The notes beneath the pieces are model-generated. The model made no database searches and had not been told where the DNA came from. It saw nothing but the letters and a program-made list of their open reading frames with translations. The translations under genes were made by a program, and so were the position numbers. 36,304 bases of DNA from UBA8752 sp002172485 (GTDB taxonomy: Bacteria; Bacteroidota; Bacteroidia; Flavobacteriales_D; Sanyastnellaceae): the NCBI GenBank assembly GCA_042089915.1, contig JBELJZ010000022.1:1-36304 (forward strand), read 5' to 3'. The stretch's first letter is position 1; each line of letters opens with the position of its first letter. Positions 8,635-16,744 of the stretch are shown here, piece after piece.

Positions 8635-11600
8635 ATGAAGCAAACCTGTCTTTTTTTGGCGTTTATCGCCCTCTGTTTTGTTGCAGACGCTCAAACACGT
8701 TACCTCGATGAGGTTTTTAGCGATGTAACTGTGACATCCGACATTCAATACGGCACGAATATTAGCGTTTTGCCAGCGCTGAATGGAGGGCTTCCTGCCC
8801 CACAGCCGCTCGCGCTGGATTTGTATCAACCTTCCGGTGATGTGGAAACTGACCGGCCTTTGTTGTTGTACTTCCACACCGGTAATTTTTTGCCGCAGTA
8901 CATCAATCAAAGCGGGCTTGGGACCAAGACCGACAGCTGTGCGGTTGAAATTTGCACGCGATATGCGAAGATGGGTTATGTCGTCGCTAGTGTTGATTAC
9001 CGCCTCGGTTACAACCCCACTGCTCCCACGCAATCAGAGCGAACCTTGCAATTGATTCAGGCCGCTTACCGTGGCGTACAGGACAGTCGAACTGCGGTTC
9101 GATTCTTCAGAAAAACCATTGCTGAAGACGGAAATCCTTACGGTGTCAGTTCGGAGAGAATCGCGATGTTTGGAGAAGGTACGGGAGGTTACATCACCAT
9201 GGCGTCAGCTGGTATCTCGAGTTACGATGACGTCATCTTTGAAGACACGGGTGCGCCCATCTCCAAGTTTTTCTACGATCCAGGTGACGGTTCTTCCATC
9301 CCGATGGTGATTGAGTCCATTCACGGTGATCCGGATGCCACGACCGATACGTATGCTCCGGCAGCTTCGGGAGGATACCAGATGTGTATGGCCAACCACG
9401 TCGGGTATAGTTCGGACTTTGACTTTCAGGTGAATCTCGGCGGCGCTTTGGGTGATTTGAATTGGCTGGACGAAGGTGATATTCCCATGGTCAGTGTTCA
9501 ATGCCCGCACGACCCTTATGCTCCATATGAGTCTGCAGTTCTGATCGTGCCAGGCGTCAATCTTCCCATTGTTGAAGTTGATGGCGCTTACAACATTCAC
9601 GAAGAAATCAATGGATATGCAACGAACAACAATGCGGTTTTTGCGGAAGCTGGTATCGATGATCCGTATTCCGAGTTGAACAATGGGTGGGATGGCTTAT
9701 TCCCAGTTTTGAACGACTATGAGAACGGCGAGCCTACTGAACCATTTGATAGCTCTCCTTGGCAATGGTGGAGCGAGGCAGCAGTACAAGCATATGATGA
9801 TGCCGCAGCGACCAACATTTTGGCCACTCAGTTGACGCTCAATCCAACCATGGGAGAGGCTGAAGCTATGTATTGGATTGACCAAATCATGGACTACAAT
9901 ACGCCGAGGATGGGCCTTTCACTTGGCTTGTTGACTCCGCAGGAGGTCAACAATCAAGGAGTTCGATACGTTGATGAGGTCTTCACCGATGTGACTGTGA
10001 CTGAAGGCGTGGTGTATGGAACCAACATTACTGTGCTTCCCGCTTTGCAGGGGGGGCTTCCCGCTCCAGAAGATTTGTTGTGTGACATTTATGAGCCAGC
10101 CGGGGACACGGAAACAGATCGCCCGCTGATTCTCTACTTCCATACTGGAAACTTTCTGCCGAAATACATCAATCAAAGTGGGCTCGGTACGAGAACTGAC
10201 TCCTGCACAGTGGCCATCTGTAAAGAATTTGCACGGAAGGGTTACGTCGTAGCCAGTTTGGATTACCGCCTCGGCTACAATCCCGCGGCGCCCACTCAAA
10301 CTGAGAGAACGCTGCAATTGATTCAAGCCGCTTATCGCGGTGTGCAAGACAGCCGAACTGCGGTTCGATTCTTTAGAAAAACCGTCGCTGAAGATGGCAA
10401 TCCGTACGGTGTCAATTCGGGAAGAATTGCAATGTTTGGAGAGGGCACTGGAGGATATATCACCCTGGCCTCAGCGGGCATTTCCAGTTACAATGACGTC
10501 ATTTACGAAGATGACGAATCGACTCCCATCACCAAGTTTTGGTATGACCCGGGCGATGGAAGTTTCATTCCAATGGTGGTCGAGAGCATTCATGGGGACG
10601 TTGATGCCACGACCGATACGTATGCTCCAGCCGCTTCGGGAGGATACCAGATGTGTATGGCAAACCACGTGGGCTACAGCTCGGACTTCAATTTCCAAAT
10701 GAACCTTGGCGGTGCCTTGGGAGACTTGAATTGGCTTGACGAAGGAGATGTCCCCATGGTCAGTTTTCAAGGACCACACGATCAGTATGCTCCTTACACC
10801 AATGCCGTTCTCATCGTTCCTGGTGTGAATCTGCCAATTGTGGAGGTAGATGGTGCATACAATATCCATGAGGAAATCAATGGGTACGCCACGAATAACA
10901 ATGCAGTCTTCGCGGAGATTGGATTGCCTGACCCGGCTGTTGCCTTCGGAAACCAAGGGTGGGATGGTTTGTACCCTGTGCTGAACAATTATGATGAGGA
11001 CGAAACCCCATTGGAGCCATTTGATGGGTCTCCTTGGCAATGGTGGAGTGTCGATGACCTCGAAGCCTATGATGATCTTGCAGGAACCAACTTGACTTCG
11101 ACCCAACTGACGTTGAACCCAACCATGGGTCCTGCTGAAGCAGCCTATTGGATTGAACAGATTGTCGATTACACTGCGCCACGTCTGGCGGTGAGCCTGG
11201 AGGTTGCTGCGCTCGGACCCGGATGCAATGACGAAAGCGCCTGCAACTACAGCGCGTTGGCCACCACCGACGACGGCTCCTGTGATTACGCTAACGAAGG
11301 TTTCGACTGTGACGGCAACTCCCTCACCGTGCCTGGCTGTACCGACTTGGTTGCGTGCAACTACGACGGTTTCGCCACGGAGGACGATGGCTCCTGTGAC
11401 TACATGGAGACCACCCTCCCGACGGGTGCGGACAACGTCTGGTTGATGGGCCTGACCCTAACCGATACCGAGGACGAGGCCCAGGCCGCTGGCTGTGAAG
11501 CCGATGGCGGTGTCAACCCCAACGTAGCTGTCAACGGTGTGTTCCTCGGTGATGGCACCGGCGGACCGCTCGTGATGTCCAACGTGACCGATCCGACCGG

Positions 11601-12591
11601 CGGTCAGCTGTCTGACCTCGTCACCTTGGCCAGCGCCAGCCCGGTGGGCATGTGCGGTGGACAGTTCACCATCAACCTGCTCGGCAACGTGTTGACCCTC
11701 GCTGAGCAGAACGGCGTGTGGCGCTCCGTTGTACCGGTCGACGGACCGCAGTTCTTCTGGGCTGCTCCGCTGTCCAGCTTCACGCCGGGTTGCGGCGATC
11801 CGACCGCTTGCAACTTCACCAGCCCGTGTGACATCAGCCTGCTTTGCGACTACACCGACACCGATGGTGACGGCCTGCTCGACTGCCAGGAGGTGGTCGG
11901 TTGTGATGATCCCACGGCCGACAACTACAATCCCGACGCCACGGATCCGGGACCGTGCAACTTCAACGGTTGCATCAACCCGGAGGCAGTCAACTATGAC
12001 AGCGCGGCCAATACCGATGACGGTTCTTGCCAGTTCGAGATTGTGTTCCGTGTGAATGCCTCCAACATCGACGTGGCCGGCTTCATCGACATCGCAGGTT
12101 CTTTCAATGGTTCGGGCGATCCCGCCACGGAAATGACCGAGATGGGCTTCGGAGTTTGGGAGGCCACGCTCATCTTGGGTGTGGGCAGCTACGAGTTCAA
12201 GTACCGCAACGGAGGCATCTCGGAAGAGATTTCCGGCAGCTGCACAGAAGGTGATAACAGCAACCGCCAGCTCTCTGTGGCGGACAGCCCGATGATCCTC
12301 GACGCCGTGTGCTACGGCGAGTGCGTCCTCTGCGCCGGATGTACCGATCCGTTCAGCACTGGATTCAGCCCCTTTGCGGGTGAAGACGATGGCAGCTGCG
12401 GCGGAGCGATTGTTTCGGGATGCACTTACGCGGATGCAGACAATTACAATGCGGCTGCGACTGTGGACGATGGTTCCTGCGAAAGCAGCGGAACCAGCGC
12501 TTGCCCGACCGACTTGGACGGCGACGGGGCCACGGCTGTGGGAGACCTGCTCCTCCTGCTCGGTTCCTTCGGTCAGCCTTGCGGCGACTGA
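8635..12591 (+). CDS. Secreted protein: two hydrolase-like domains plus Cys-rich modules
   Basis: A 1318-residue secreted protein. The signal peptide (MKQTCLFLAFIALCFVADAQ) fixes the start; codons upstream to 8545 are not signal-like. Residues about 22-435 and 444-855 are duplicated alpha/beta-hydrolase-like domains related to carboxylesterases (LYFHTGNFLP, VVASVDYRLGYNP, SRTAVRFFRKT). At the nucleophile elbow both copies read GEGTGG, with Gly182 and Gly604 where carboxylesterases have Ser (GESAG). The HGG oxyanion loop is HTG. Catalysis by the normal triad is therefore doubtful. The rest contains several GCxDxxACNY..DDGSC modules, an unrecognised globular insert (about 925-1040), a carbohydrate-binding-like beta domain (about 1140-1225), and a C-terminal EF-hand/dockerin-like segment (DLDGDG..VGDLLLLLGSFG). 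A type IX secretion route is plausible but unproven. The hydrolase part is AT-rich relative to the C-terminal modules. Confidence 0.85.
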   Translation: MKQTCLFLAFIALCFVADAQTRYLDEVFSDVTVTSDIQYGTNISVLPALNGGLPAPQPLALDLYQPSGDVETDRPLLLYFHTGNFLPQYINQSGLGTKTDSCAVEICTRYAKMGYVVASVDYRLGYNPTAPTQSERTLQLIQAAYRGVQDSRTAVRFFRKTIAEDGNPYGVSSERIAMFGEGTGGYITMASAGISSYDDVIFEDTGAPISKFFYDPGDGSSIPMVIESIHGDPDATTDTYAPAASGGYQMCMANHVGYSSDFDFQVNLGGALGDLNWLDEGDIPMVSVQCPHDPYAPYESAVLIVPGVNLPIVEVDGAYNIHEEINGYATNNNAVFAEAGIDDPYSELNNGWDGLFPVLNDYENGEPTEPFDSSPWQWWSEAAVQAYDDAAATNILATQLTLNPTMGEAEAMYWIDQIMDYNTPRMGLSLGLLTPQEVNNQGVRYVDEVFTDVTVTEGVVYGTNITVLPALQGGLPAPEDLLCDIYEPAGDTETDRPLILYFHTGNFLPKYINQSGLGTRTDSCTVAICKEFARKGYVVASLDYRLGYNPAAPTQTERTLQLIQAAYRGVQDSRTAVRFFRKTVAEDGNPYGVNSGRIAMFGEGTGGYITLASAGISSYNDVIYEDDESTPITKFWYDPGDGSFIPMVVESIHGDVDATTDTYAPAASGGYQMCMANHVGYSSDFNFQMNLGGALGDLNWLDEGDVPMVSFQGPHDQYAPYTNAVLIVPGVNLPIVEVDGAYNIHEEINGYATNNNAVFAEIGLPDPAVAFGNQGWDGLYPVLNNYDEDETPLEPFDGSPWQWWSVDDLEAYDDLAGTNLTSTQLTLNPTMGPAEAAYWIEQIVDYTAPRLAVSLEVAALGPGCNDESACNYSALATTDDGSCDYANEGFDCDGNSLTVPGCTDLVACNYDGFATEDDGSCDYMETTLPTGADNVWLMGLTLTDTEDEAQAAGCEADGGVNPNVAVNGVFLGDGTGGPLVMSNVTDPTGGQLSDLVTLASASPVGMCGGQFTINLLGNVLTLAEQNGVWRSVVPVDGPQFFWAAPLSSFTPGCGDPTACNFTSPCDISLLCDYTDTDGDGLLDCQEVVGCDDPTADNYNPDATDPGPCNFNGCINPEAVNYDSAANTDDGSCQFEIVFRVNASNIDVAGFIDIAGSFNGSGDPATEMTEMGFGVWEATLILGVGSYEFKYRNGGISEEISGSCTEGDNSNRQLSVADSPMILDAVCYGECVLCAGCTDPFSTGFSPFAGEDDGSCGGAIVSGCTYADADNYNAAATVDDGSCESSGTSACPTDLDGDGATAVGDLLLLLGSFGQPCGD
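8698..11196 (+). repeat. Large in-frame internal duplication, offset 1266 bp (422 codons)
   Basis: The segment starting at 8698 is repeated from 9964, both opening RYxDEVFxDVTVT. Long stretches agree at nucleotide level, for example around 9080-9110 versus 10350-10380, and around 9338-9400 versus 10605-10665 (gatgccacgaccgatacg in both). Synonymous positions agree too, which implies a fairly recent duplication or ongoing gene conversion rather than an ancient domain repeat. Confidence 0.9.
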
Positions 12592-12614
12592 TCTCAAAGC
12601 CCATCTGAATTTTG

Positions 12615-12646
12615 GAAGGCGCTCCTTTGGGGGCGCCTTCTTTTTT
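12615..12646 (+). terminator. Intrinsic terminator after the 8635-12591 gene
   Basis: GAAGGCGC (12615-12622) and GCGCCTTC (12633-12640) form a perfect 8-bp stem with a 10-nt loop, followed directly by TTTTTT (12641-12646). It lies 24 nt after the stop codon. Confidence 0.9.
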
Positions 12647-12768
12647 GCACCTGCGAAGCCAAACGGGACATCCATGAGTCGGGTGTCGGCGGCATGCAAT
12701 GGAGCAGCAGATTCACCCCGTCGGCAGCGCCCGAGGGGGCGTCCGACAGCTTCTAGGTTTTGGTTACG

Positions 12769-12806
12769 GGAGGCCGTTCGAAACGTCGGACGGCCTCCTT
12801 CATTTT
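12769..12806 (+). terminator. Second tandem terminator-like hairpin
   Basis: GGAGGCCGT (12769-12777) pairs with ACGGCCTCC (12790-12798) around a 12-nt loop and is followed by TTCATTTT. It lies between the first terminator and the DoxX gene and may act as a back-up. I see no gene in the about 120 nt between the two hairpins. Confidence 0.65.
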
Positions 12807-12820
12807 GCAGGGGTCGGGCA

Positions 12821-12828
12821 TTAGTTTG
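12821..12828 (+). promoter_or_regulatory. Possible -7 element for the DoxX gene
   Basis: TTAGTTTG matches TAnnTTTG at all fixed positions but the second. It ends 5 nt before the ATG at 12834, the same close spacing seen at several other genes in the window. Confidence 0.4.
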
Positions 12829-12833
12829 ACCCC

Positions 12834-13232
12834 ATGAATTGGAAGAATGACCTTTCGATGTTGCTCCTGCGACTTGGTGCCGGTGGGCTGATGGTGCCCC
12901 ATGGATGGAGCAAGTTGGAGCGCTTGCGGACCGGCCTCGCCGAGGGAGAGGTGAAATTCTACGATTGGATGGGGCTGGGGACGGAAGTGTCCCTTGGGCT
13001 GGCCGTTCTGGGTGAGCTCGTGGCGCCCGCGTTCATTGTGCTGGGCTTCTTCACCCGTTGGATATCCGTGCCAGCTGCCATCACCATGGCGGTGGCGGCC
13101 TTCGGCGCCCACGCGGGCGATCCGATCAGCGACAAGGAGCACGCGTTGCTCTTCTTGGTGCCGTTCGTCGTGCTGGCCCTGATGGGCGGGGGGCGTTACA
13201 GCATCGACCACCGCATCGGCCGTCCCCGCTGA
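12834..13232 (+). CDS. DoxX-family membrane protein
   Basis: A 132-residue inner-membrane protein with about four hydrophobic segments: near residues 8-25 (LLLRLGAGGLMVPHG), 50-75 (VSLGLAVLGELVAPAFIVLGFF), 77-95 (ISVPAAITMAVAAFGAH) and 103-118 (HALLFLVPFVVLALMGG). The HGWSKLE motif after the first helix and the ELxxxxxLxLGFFTR-like second helix are characteristic of DoxX/DoxD-like proteins. Their role is poorly defined (links to redox stress and thiosulfate metabolism in some bacteria). It follows two terminators, so it probably has its own promoter. It converges on valS with only 3 nt between the stop codons. Confidence 0.85.
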   Translation: MNWKNDLSMLLLRLGAGGLMVPHGWSKLERLRTGLAEGEVKFYDWMGLGTEVSLGLAVLGELVAPAFIVLGFFTRWISVPAAITMAVAAFGAHAGDPISDKEHALLFLVPFVVLALMGGGRYSIDHRIGRPR

Positions 13233-13235
13233 GGG

Positions 13236-15890
13236 TCAGCCGAGGGCGTCGAGCTGGGCCTGCAGGACTTCAATTTTCGCCGCGGCGTCGGCTTCTTTGG
13301 CGCGCTCGGAAGCGACCACCTGCTCGGGGGCGCCGTTGACGAACTTCTCATTGCTGAGCTTCTTCCGAACGATGTTAAGGAAGCCCTGCTGATACTCGAG
13401 GTCCTTGCGGATTTTCTCTTTCTCCGCATCGAGATCGATGGCATCGCCGGCTGGGATGAAGAATTCGTGCGTCTCCACCACGAATCCGAATGCGCCCGTG
13501 ATTTTGTCGCTGACCTGTTCGACTCCAGTGACGTTGCACAGGTGGCAGATCACACTTTCGAGGTCCGCCGGGTAGGGCTTGCCTTCCGCGTCGACAATGA
13601 CCTTCAGGTCGAGGGCTTGTTTGCTGGGAATGTGGCCCTTTTGCCGGATGCCGCGCACTTCCGCCACGATGCGGGCGGTCTGGTCGAAATCGGCCAGCAG
13701 GCGGGTGTCCACCGCATCGCCGGAACGGGCGGGGAAGGGCGACGTGCAGAGCAGGGTGCCTTCTGGTCGTTCTGACAACAGGCTGTAGACCTCTTCGGTG
13801 AGGAAGGGCATGAAGGGATGCAACATGGACAGCATGCGCTCGAAGAGGCGCACGGTCGCGTCGTAGGTCGCGCGGTCGCACGGCTCGCCATACGTCGGCT
13901 TGGCCAACTCCAGGTACCACGAGCAGAAGTCGTCCCAGATGTGCTTGTAGGTGGCCATGAGGGCCTCGCTCAATCGGAATTCTGCAAACGACTTCTCGAT
14001 GTCGGCGAGCACCTGTTCGGAGCGGGCTTCGAACCACCGGATGCCGGCCGCGGCGTGCTCGGGCTGAGCCACCGTGTCACTCACTTCCCAGCCCTTCACG
14101 AGGCGGAACGCATTCCAGATCTTGTTGGAGAAGTTGCGTCCCTGTTCGCACAAGCTTTCGTCGAATGGCAAGTCGTTGCCGGCTGGTGAAGTCAGGAGCA
14201 TGCCGACGCGAACCCCGTCCGCGCCATACTGCTTCATCAGTTCAATGGGGTCGGGGCTGTTTCCGAGCGACTTGGACATTTTCCTGCCCTGCTTGTCCCG
14301 CACGATGCCCGTGTAGTAGACGTTGCGGAACGGAGGGGCTTGACGGTATTCGTAGCCGGCGATGATCATCCGGGCCACCCAGAAGAACATGATCTCCGGG
14401 GCGGTCACCAGGTCGTTGGTGGGGTAGTAGTAATCGACTTCCTCCTTGGTGTAGAAGCCGTCGAAGACGCTGATGGGCCAGAGCCAGGAGCTGAACCAGG
14501 TGTCGAGCACGTCCTCGTCCTGGCGCAGGTCGGCCGGGGTGATGGTGCGGCCGGCGGCCTCAGTGGCCAGCTTGGCGGCGGTGTCGGCATCGGCGGCCAC
14601 GACACATTTCGCCTCAGCGGAGGTCGGTTCGCCCTCGTAGTACCACGCCGGGATTCGGTGGCCCCACCACAATTGGCGGGAAATGCACCAGTCCTTGACG
14701 TTCTCCATCCAATTGCGGTAGCTGTTCTTGAATTTCGCCGGGTGGAATTGGATGGTGTCGTCCATCACGTGGTCGAGCGCAGGCTTGGCGAGCTCTTCCA
14801 TGGCGACGAACCACTGCATGGACAGCCGCGGCTCGATGATGGCGCCGGTGCGCTCGGACCGGCCCACCTTGTTGGGGTGCTCTTCGACCTTGACGAGGTG
14901 GCCAGCGGCGTCGAGGGCTGCCGTGAAAGTCTTCCGGGCCTCGAAGCGGTCCTGGCCCTCGAATTCACCGCCCACCGCGTTGACTGTGCCGTTGGGGTTG
15001 AGCATGTCGATGACCTCCAGCCCGTGCTTCTGGCCGAGCTCGTGGTCGTTGGGGTCGTGCGCAGGCGTCACCTTCAGGCAACCGGTTCCGAACTCGCGGT
15101 CGACGTACTCGTCCAGGATGATTGGGATGCTGCGGCCTGCGACGGGAACGATGGCGCGCTTGCCGTGGAGGTGGGTGTACCGCTCGTCTTCCGGATGGAT
15201 GCAGATGGCCGTGTCGGCGAGGATGGTCTCGGGACGCGTCGTCGCGATGGTCAGCCATTCGTCCGTGCCCTCGACTTGGTAACGCACGTGGTGCAGTTTG
15301 GACTGTTCCTCGGTGTGGATGACTTCCTCATCGGAGACCGCAGTGAGGGCTTGGGGATCCCAGTTGACCATGCGCAGGCCGCGGTAGATGTGGCCCTTGG
15401 AATGCAGGTCGAGGAAGGTGTCGATGACGCTGCGAGAGTAGTGCGCGTCGAGGGTGAAGTTGGTGCGCTCCCAATCGCAGCTGGCGCCGAGTTTGCGAAG
15501 CTGCTTCAGAATGATGCCGCCGTGCTCGTGCGTCCAGTCCCACGCGTGCTCGAGGAAGGCGTCACGGCTCAGGTCCGATTTCTTGATGCCCTGCTCCCGC
15601 AGTTTGCGCACCACCTTGGCCTCCGTGGCGATGGACGCGTGGTCGGTGCCGGGTACCCAGCAGGCGTTCTTGCCTTGCATCCGCGCGCGGCGCACCAACA
15701 CGTCCTGGATGGTGTTGTTGAGCATGTGGCCCATGTGGAGCACCCCCGTCACGTTGGGCGGGGGAATGACCACGGTGTAGGGGTCCCGGTCATCGGGCAC
15801 ACTGCGGAACGCCTTGGCGTCCTCCCAGGTTTGGGTCCATCGGTCTTCGACGGTGGTGGGGTCGTAATGGGAGGGAATGTCTTGGGCCAT
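13236..15890 (-). CDS. valS: Valyl-tRNA synthetase
   Basis: Class I aminoacyl-tRNA synthetase charging tRNA-Val in the cytoplasm; 884 residues, the usual length. HIGH-type motif HMGH is at residues 52-55 within PPPNVTGVLHMGHML, and KMSKS is at 537-541 within GRKMSKSLGNSPDP. The editing (CP1) domain lies between them, an anticodon-binding domain follows, and a C-terminal coiled coil (DLDAEKEKIRKDLEYQQGF to the end) is the ValS tRNA-binding arm. The start at 15890 (MAQDIPSHYDPTTVEDRW) is preferred over the in-frame ATG at 15926. The longer form would begin inside the promoter-like TAAATTTG element and adds an atypical hydrophobic leader. Confidence 0.97.
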   Translation of the reverse strand: MAQDIPSHYDPTTVEDRWTQTWEDAKAFRSVPDDRDPYTVVIPPPNVTGVLHMGHMLNNTIQDVLVRRARMQGKNACWVPGTDHASIATEAKVVRKLREQGIKKSDLSRDAFLEHAWDWTHEHGGIILKQLRKLGASCDWERTNFTLDAHYSRSVIDTFLDLHSKGHIYRGLRMVNWDPQALTAVSDEEVIHTEEQSKLHHVRYQVEGTDEWLTIATTRPETILADTAICIHPEDERYTHLHGKRAIVPVAGRSIPIILDEYVDREFGTGCLKVTPAHDPNDHELGQKHGLEVIDMLNPNGTVNAVGGEFEGQDRFEARKTFTAALDAAGHLVKVEEHPNKVGRSERTGAIIEPRLSMQWFVAMEELAKPALDHVMDDTIQFHPAKFKNSYRNWMENVKDWCISRQLWWGHRIPAWYYEGEPTSAEAKCVVAADADTAAKLATEAAGRTITPADLRQDEDVLDTWFSSWLWPISVFDGFYTKEEVDYYYPTNDLVTAPEIMFFWVARMIIAGYEYRQAPPFRNVYYTGIVRDKQGRKMSKSLGNSPDPIELMKQYGADGVRVGMLLTSPAGNDLPFDESLCEQGRNFSNKIWNAFRLVKGWEVSDTVAQPEHAAAGIRWFEARSEQVLADIEKSFAEFRLSEALMATYKHIWDDFCSWYLELAKPTYGEPCDRATYDATVRLFERMLSMLHPFMPFLTEEVYSLLSERPEGTLLCTSPFPARSGDAVDTRLLADFDQTARIVAEVRGIRQKGHIPSKQALDLKVIVDAEGKPYPADLESVICHLCNVTGVEQVSDKITGAFGFVVETHEFFIPAGDAIDLDAEKEKIRKDLEYQQGFLNIVRKKLSNEKFVNGAPEQVVASERAKEADAAAKIEVLQAQLDALG

Positions 15891-15923
15891 GCGGAGCGAA
15901 AGCAAAGGGAACAGTAGCGGCGC

Positions 15924-15931
15924 CAAATTTA
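15924..15931 (-). promoter_or_regulatory. -7 element of valS
   Basis: On the minus strand the sequence reads TAAATTTG, a full match to the Bacteroidota TAnnTTTG -7 consensus. It lies 33 nt upstream of the valS ATG at 15890. No exact TTG is found at -33, although GGTTAAC lies in roughly that place. This supports the shorter valS start. Confidence 0.6.
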
Positions 15932-15980
15932 GCCTGTTAAAATCGCGTTAACCCCCTCCGGACCGGCGAATCGTGCTCTG

Positions 15981-15988
15981 TATCTTCA
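15981..15988 (+). promoter_or_regulatory. Possible -7 element of the DUF1573 gene
   Basis: TATCTTCA resembles the TATCTTCG element found before adk and aconitase. It would give a 5' leader of roughly 27 nt before the ATG at 16019. The divergent valS promoter lies 50 bp away on the other strand. Confidence 0.45.
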
Positions 15989-16018
15989 GGGTCAGAAATC
16001 ATTCCACCCTATTCCACC

Positions 16019-16462
16019 ATGAAAAAGGTTCTCCTCACCCTCGCCGTTCTCTTCGGCGGATTTGCCCTCGCTTCCGCGCAGGAAGTGGTCAACGGCCCGG
16101 TCATCACCCTCGACAAGGAGGTGCACGATTACGGCACGATGCAGCAGAATGCCGACGGCAACTGCGTCTTCACCGTCACCAATGATGGCAGCGAGCCCCT
16201 CATCATCTCCCGCTGCAAAGGATCCTGTGGCTGCACGGTTCCCCAGTGCGACAAGGACCCCATCATGCCAGGTGCCACCAGCTCCATCAAGGTGAAGTAC
16301 GACACCAAGCGCGTCGGTCCGATCAACAAAAGCGTGACCATCACGTCCAATGCGACGAATGACCCGACCAAGGTGATTCGCATCAAGGGCAAGATTGAAG
16401 CCGTGGCCCAGACTGTGGGTGCCCCGGTCAAGAATGCCGCTGGTCCGACCAACAAGCAGTAA
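16019..16462 (+). CDS. DUF1573 exported protein
   Basis: A 147-residue exported protein. After the signal peptide (MKKVLLTLAVLFGGFALASAQ) comes one immunoglobulin-like DUF1573 domain. It shows the hallmark features: DYGTM near the start, FTVTNDGSEPLIIS, the cysteine cluster CKGSCGCTVPQC at about residues 62-73, and KVKYDTKRVGPINKSVTITSN. The family is widespread and usually multicopy in Bacteroidota; its biochemical role is not established. The CGCT cysteines are conserved in the family and could form disulfides in the periplasm. The tail (about 125-147) is low-complexity. The gene is monocistronic, between its own promoter and a strong terminator. Confidence 0.9.
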   Translation: MKKVLLTLAVLFGGFALASAQEVVNGPVITLDKEVHDYGTMQQNADGNCVFTVTNDGSEPLIISRCKGSCGCTVPQCDKDPIMPGATSSIKVKYDTKRVGPINKSVTITSNATNDPTKVIRIKGKIEAVAQTVGAPVKNAAGPTNKQ

Positions 16463-16487
16463 CCCTTTTGGCGCTCTGCGCCAGTGG

Positions 16488-16522
16488 AGGCCGTCCCGAA
16501 TTCCGGGGCGGCCTTCTTTTTT
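16488..16522 (+). terminator. Intrinsic terminator after the DUF1573 gene
   Basis: AGGCCGTCCCG (16488-16498) pairs with CGGGGCGGCCT (16504-16514), with one G-T wobble and a 5-nt loop, followed by TCTTTTTT (16515-16522). A smaller GGCGC-tct-GCGCC hairpin precedes it at 16470-16482. Confidence 0.9.
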
Positions 16523-16570
16523 GGCGTTGGTTTTGGCGAACCTGAGGAGGGTGCGGGGTGTTGTCCGGAC

Positions 16571-16744
16571 ATGTTCGGAATGTTCAAGAAGGACCCCGCT
16601 GAGAAGCTCCGCAAGGAGCACGCTCGGTTGCTGTCCGAAGCCCACCGGCTCAGCACGGTGGACCGCGCCCGCAGCGATGAGATGACCGCCAAGGCGGCTG
16701 AGGTGGAGGCGAAGTTGTTGGCCCTGCAAAACGGCACGTCATGA
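16571..16744 (+). CDS. Lacal_2735-family small protein
   Basis: A 57-residue charged, helical protein beginning MFGMFKKDPAEKLRKEHARL. The pattern MFGxFKK followed by KLxKxxxxLLxEAHxLSTxxRxxSDE is that of the Lacal_2735 family of Bacteroidota, whose function is unknown. It probably forms a helical hairpin: two amphipathic helices split near LSTVDRARSDE. Its stop overlaps the ATG of the SDR gene (ATGA), so it opens the operon that leads to the photolyase at 18127. The frame is open back to 16484, but that region is the preceding terminator. Confident as a gene because of the conserved pattern and the coupling. Confidence 0.85.
   Translation: MFGMFKKDPAEKLRKEHARLLSEAHRLSTVDRARSDEMTAKAAEVEAKLLALQNGTS

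Noticed and set aside
5642..12591. Polysaccharide-utilisation locus (SusC/SusD)
   Set aside because: No SusD-like lipoprotein or glycoside hydrolase follows the receptor; the next protein is esterase-like with a lost nucleophile.
12647..12768. Possible tRNA or small RNA between the two terminators
   Set aside because: No cloverleaf, no T-loop GGTTCRA motif and no promoter-like element seen; the stretch looks empty.
14340..15917. 525-codon plus-strand frame inside valS
   Set aside because: Antisense to a valyl-tRNA synthetase with both HIGH and KMSKS motifs; no independent evidence of coding.
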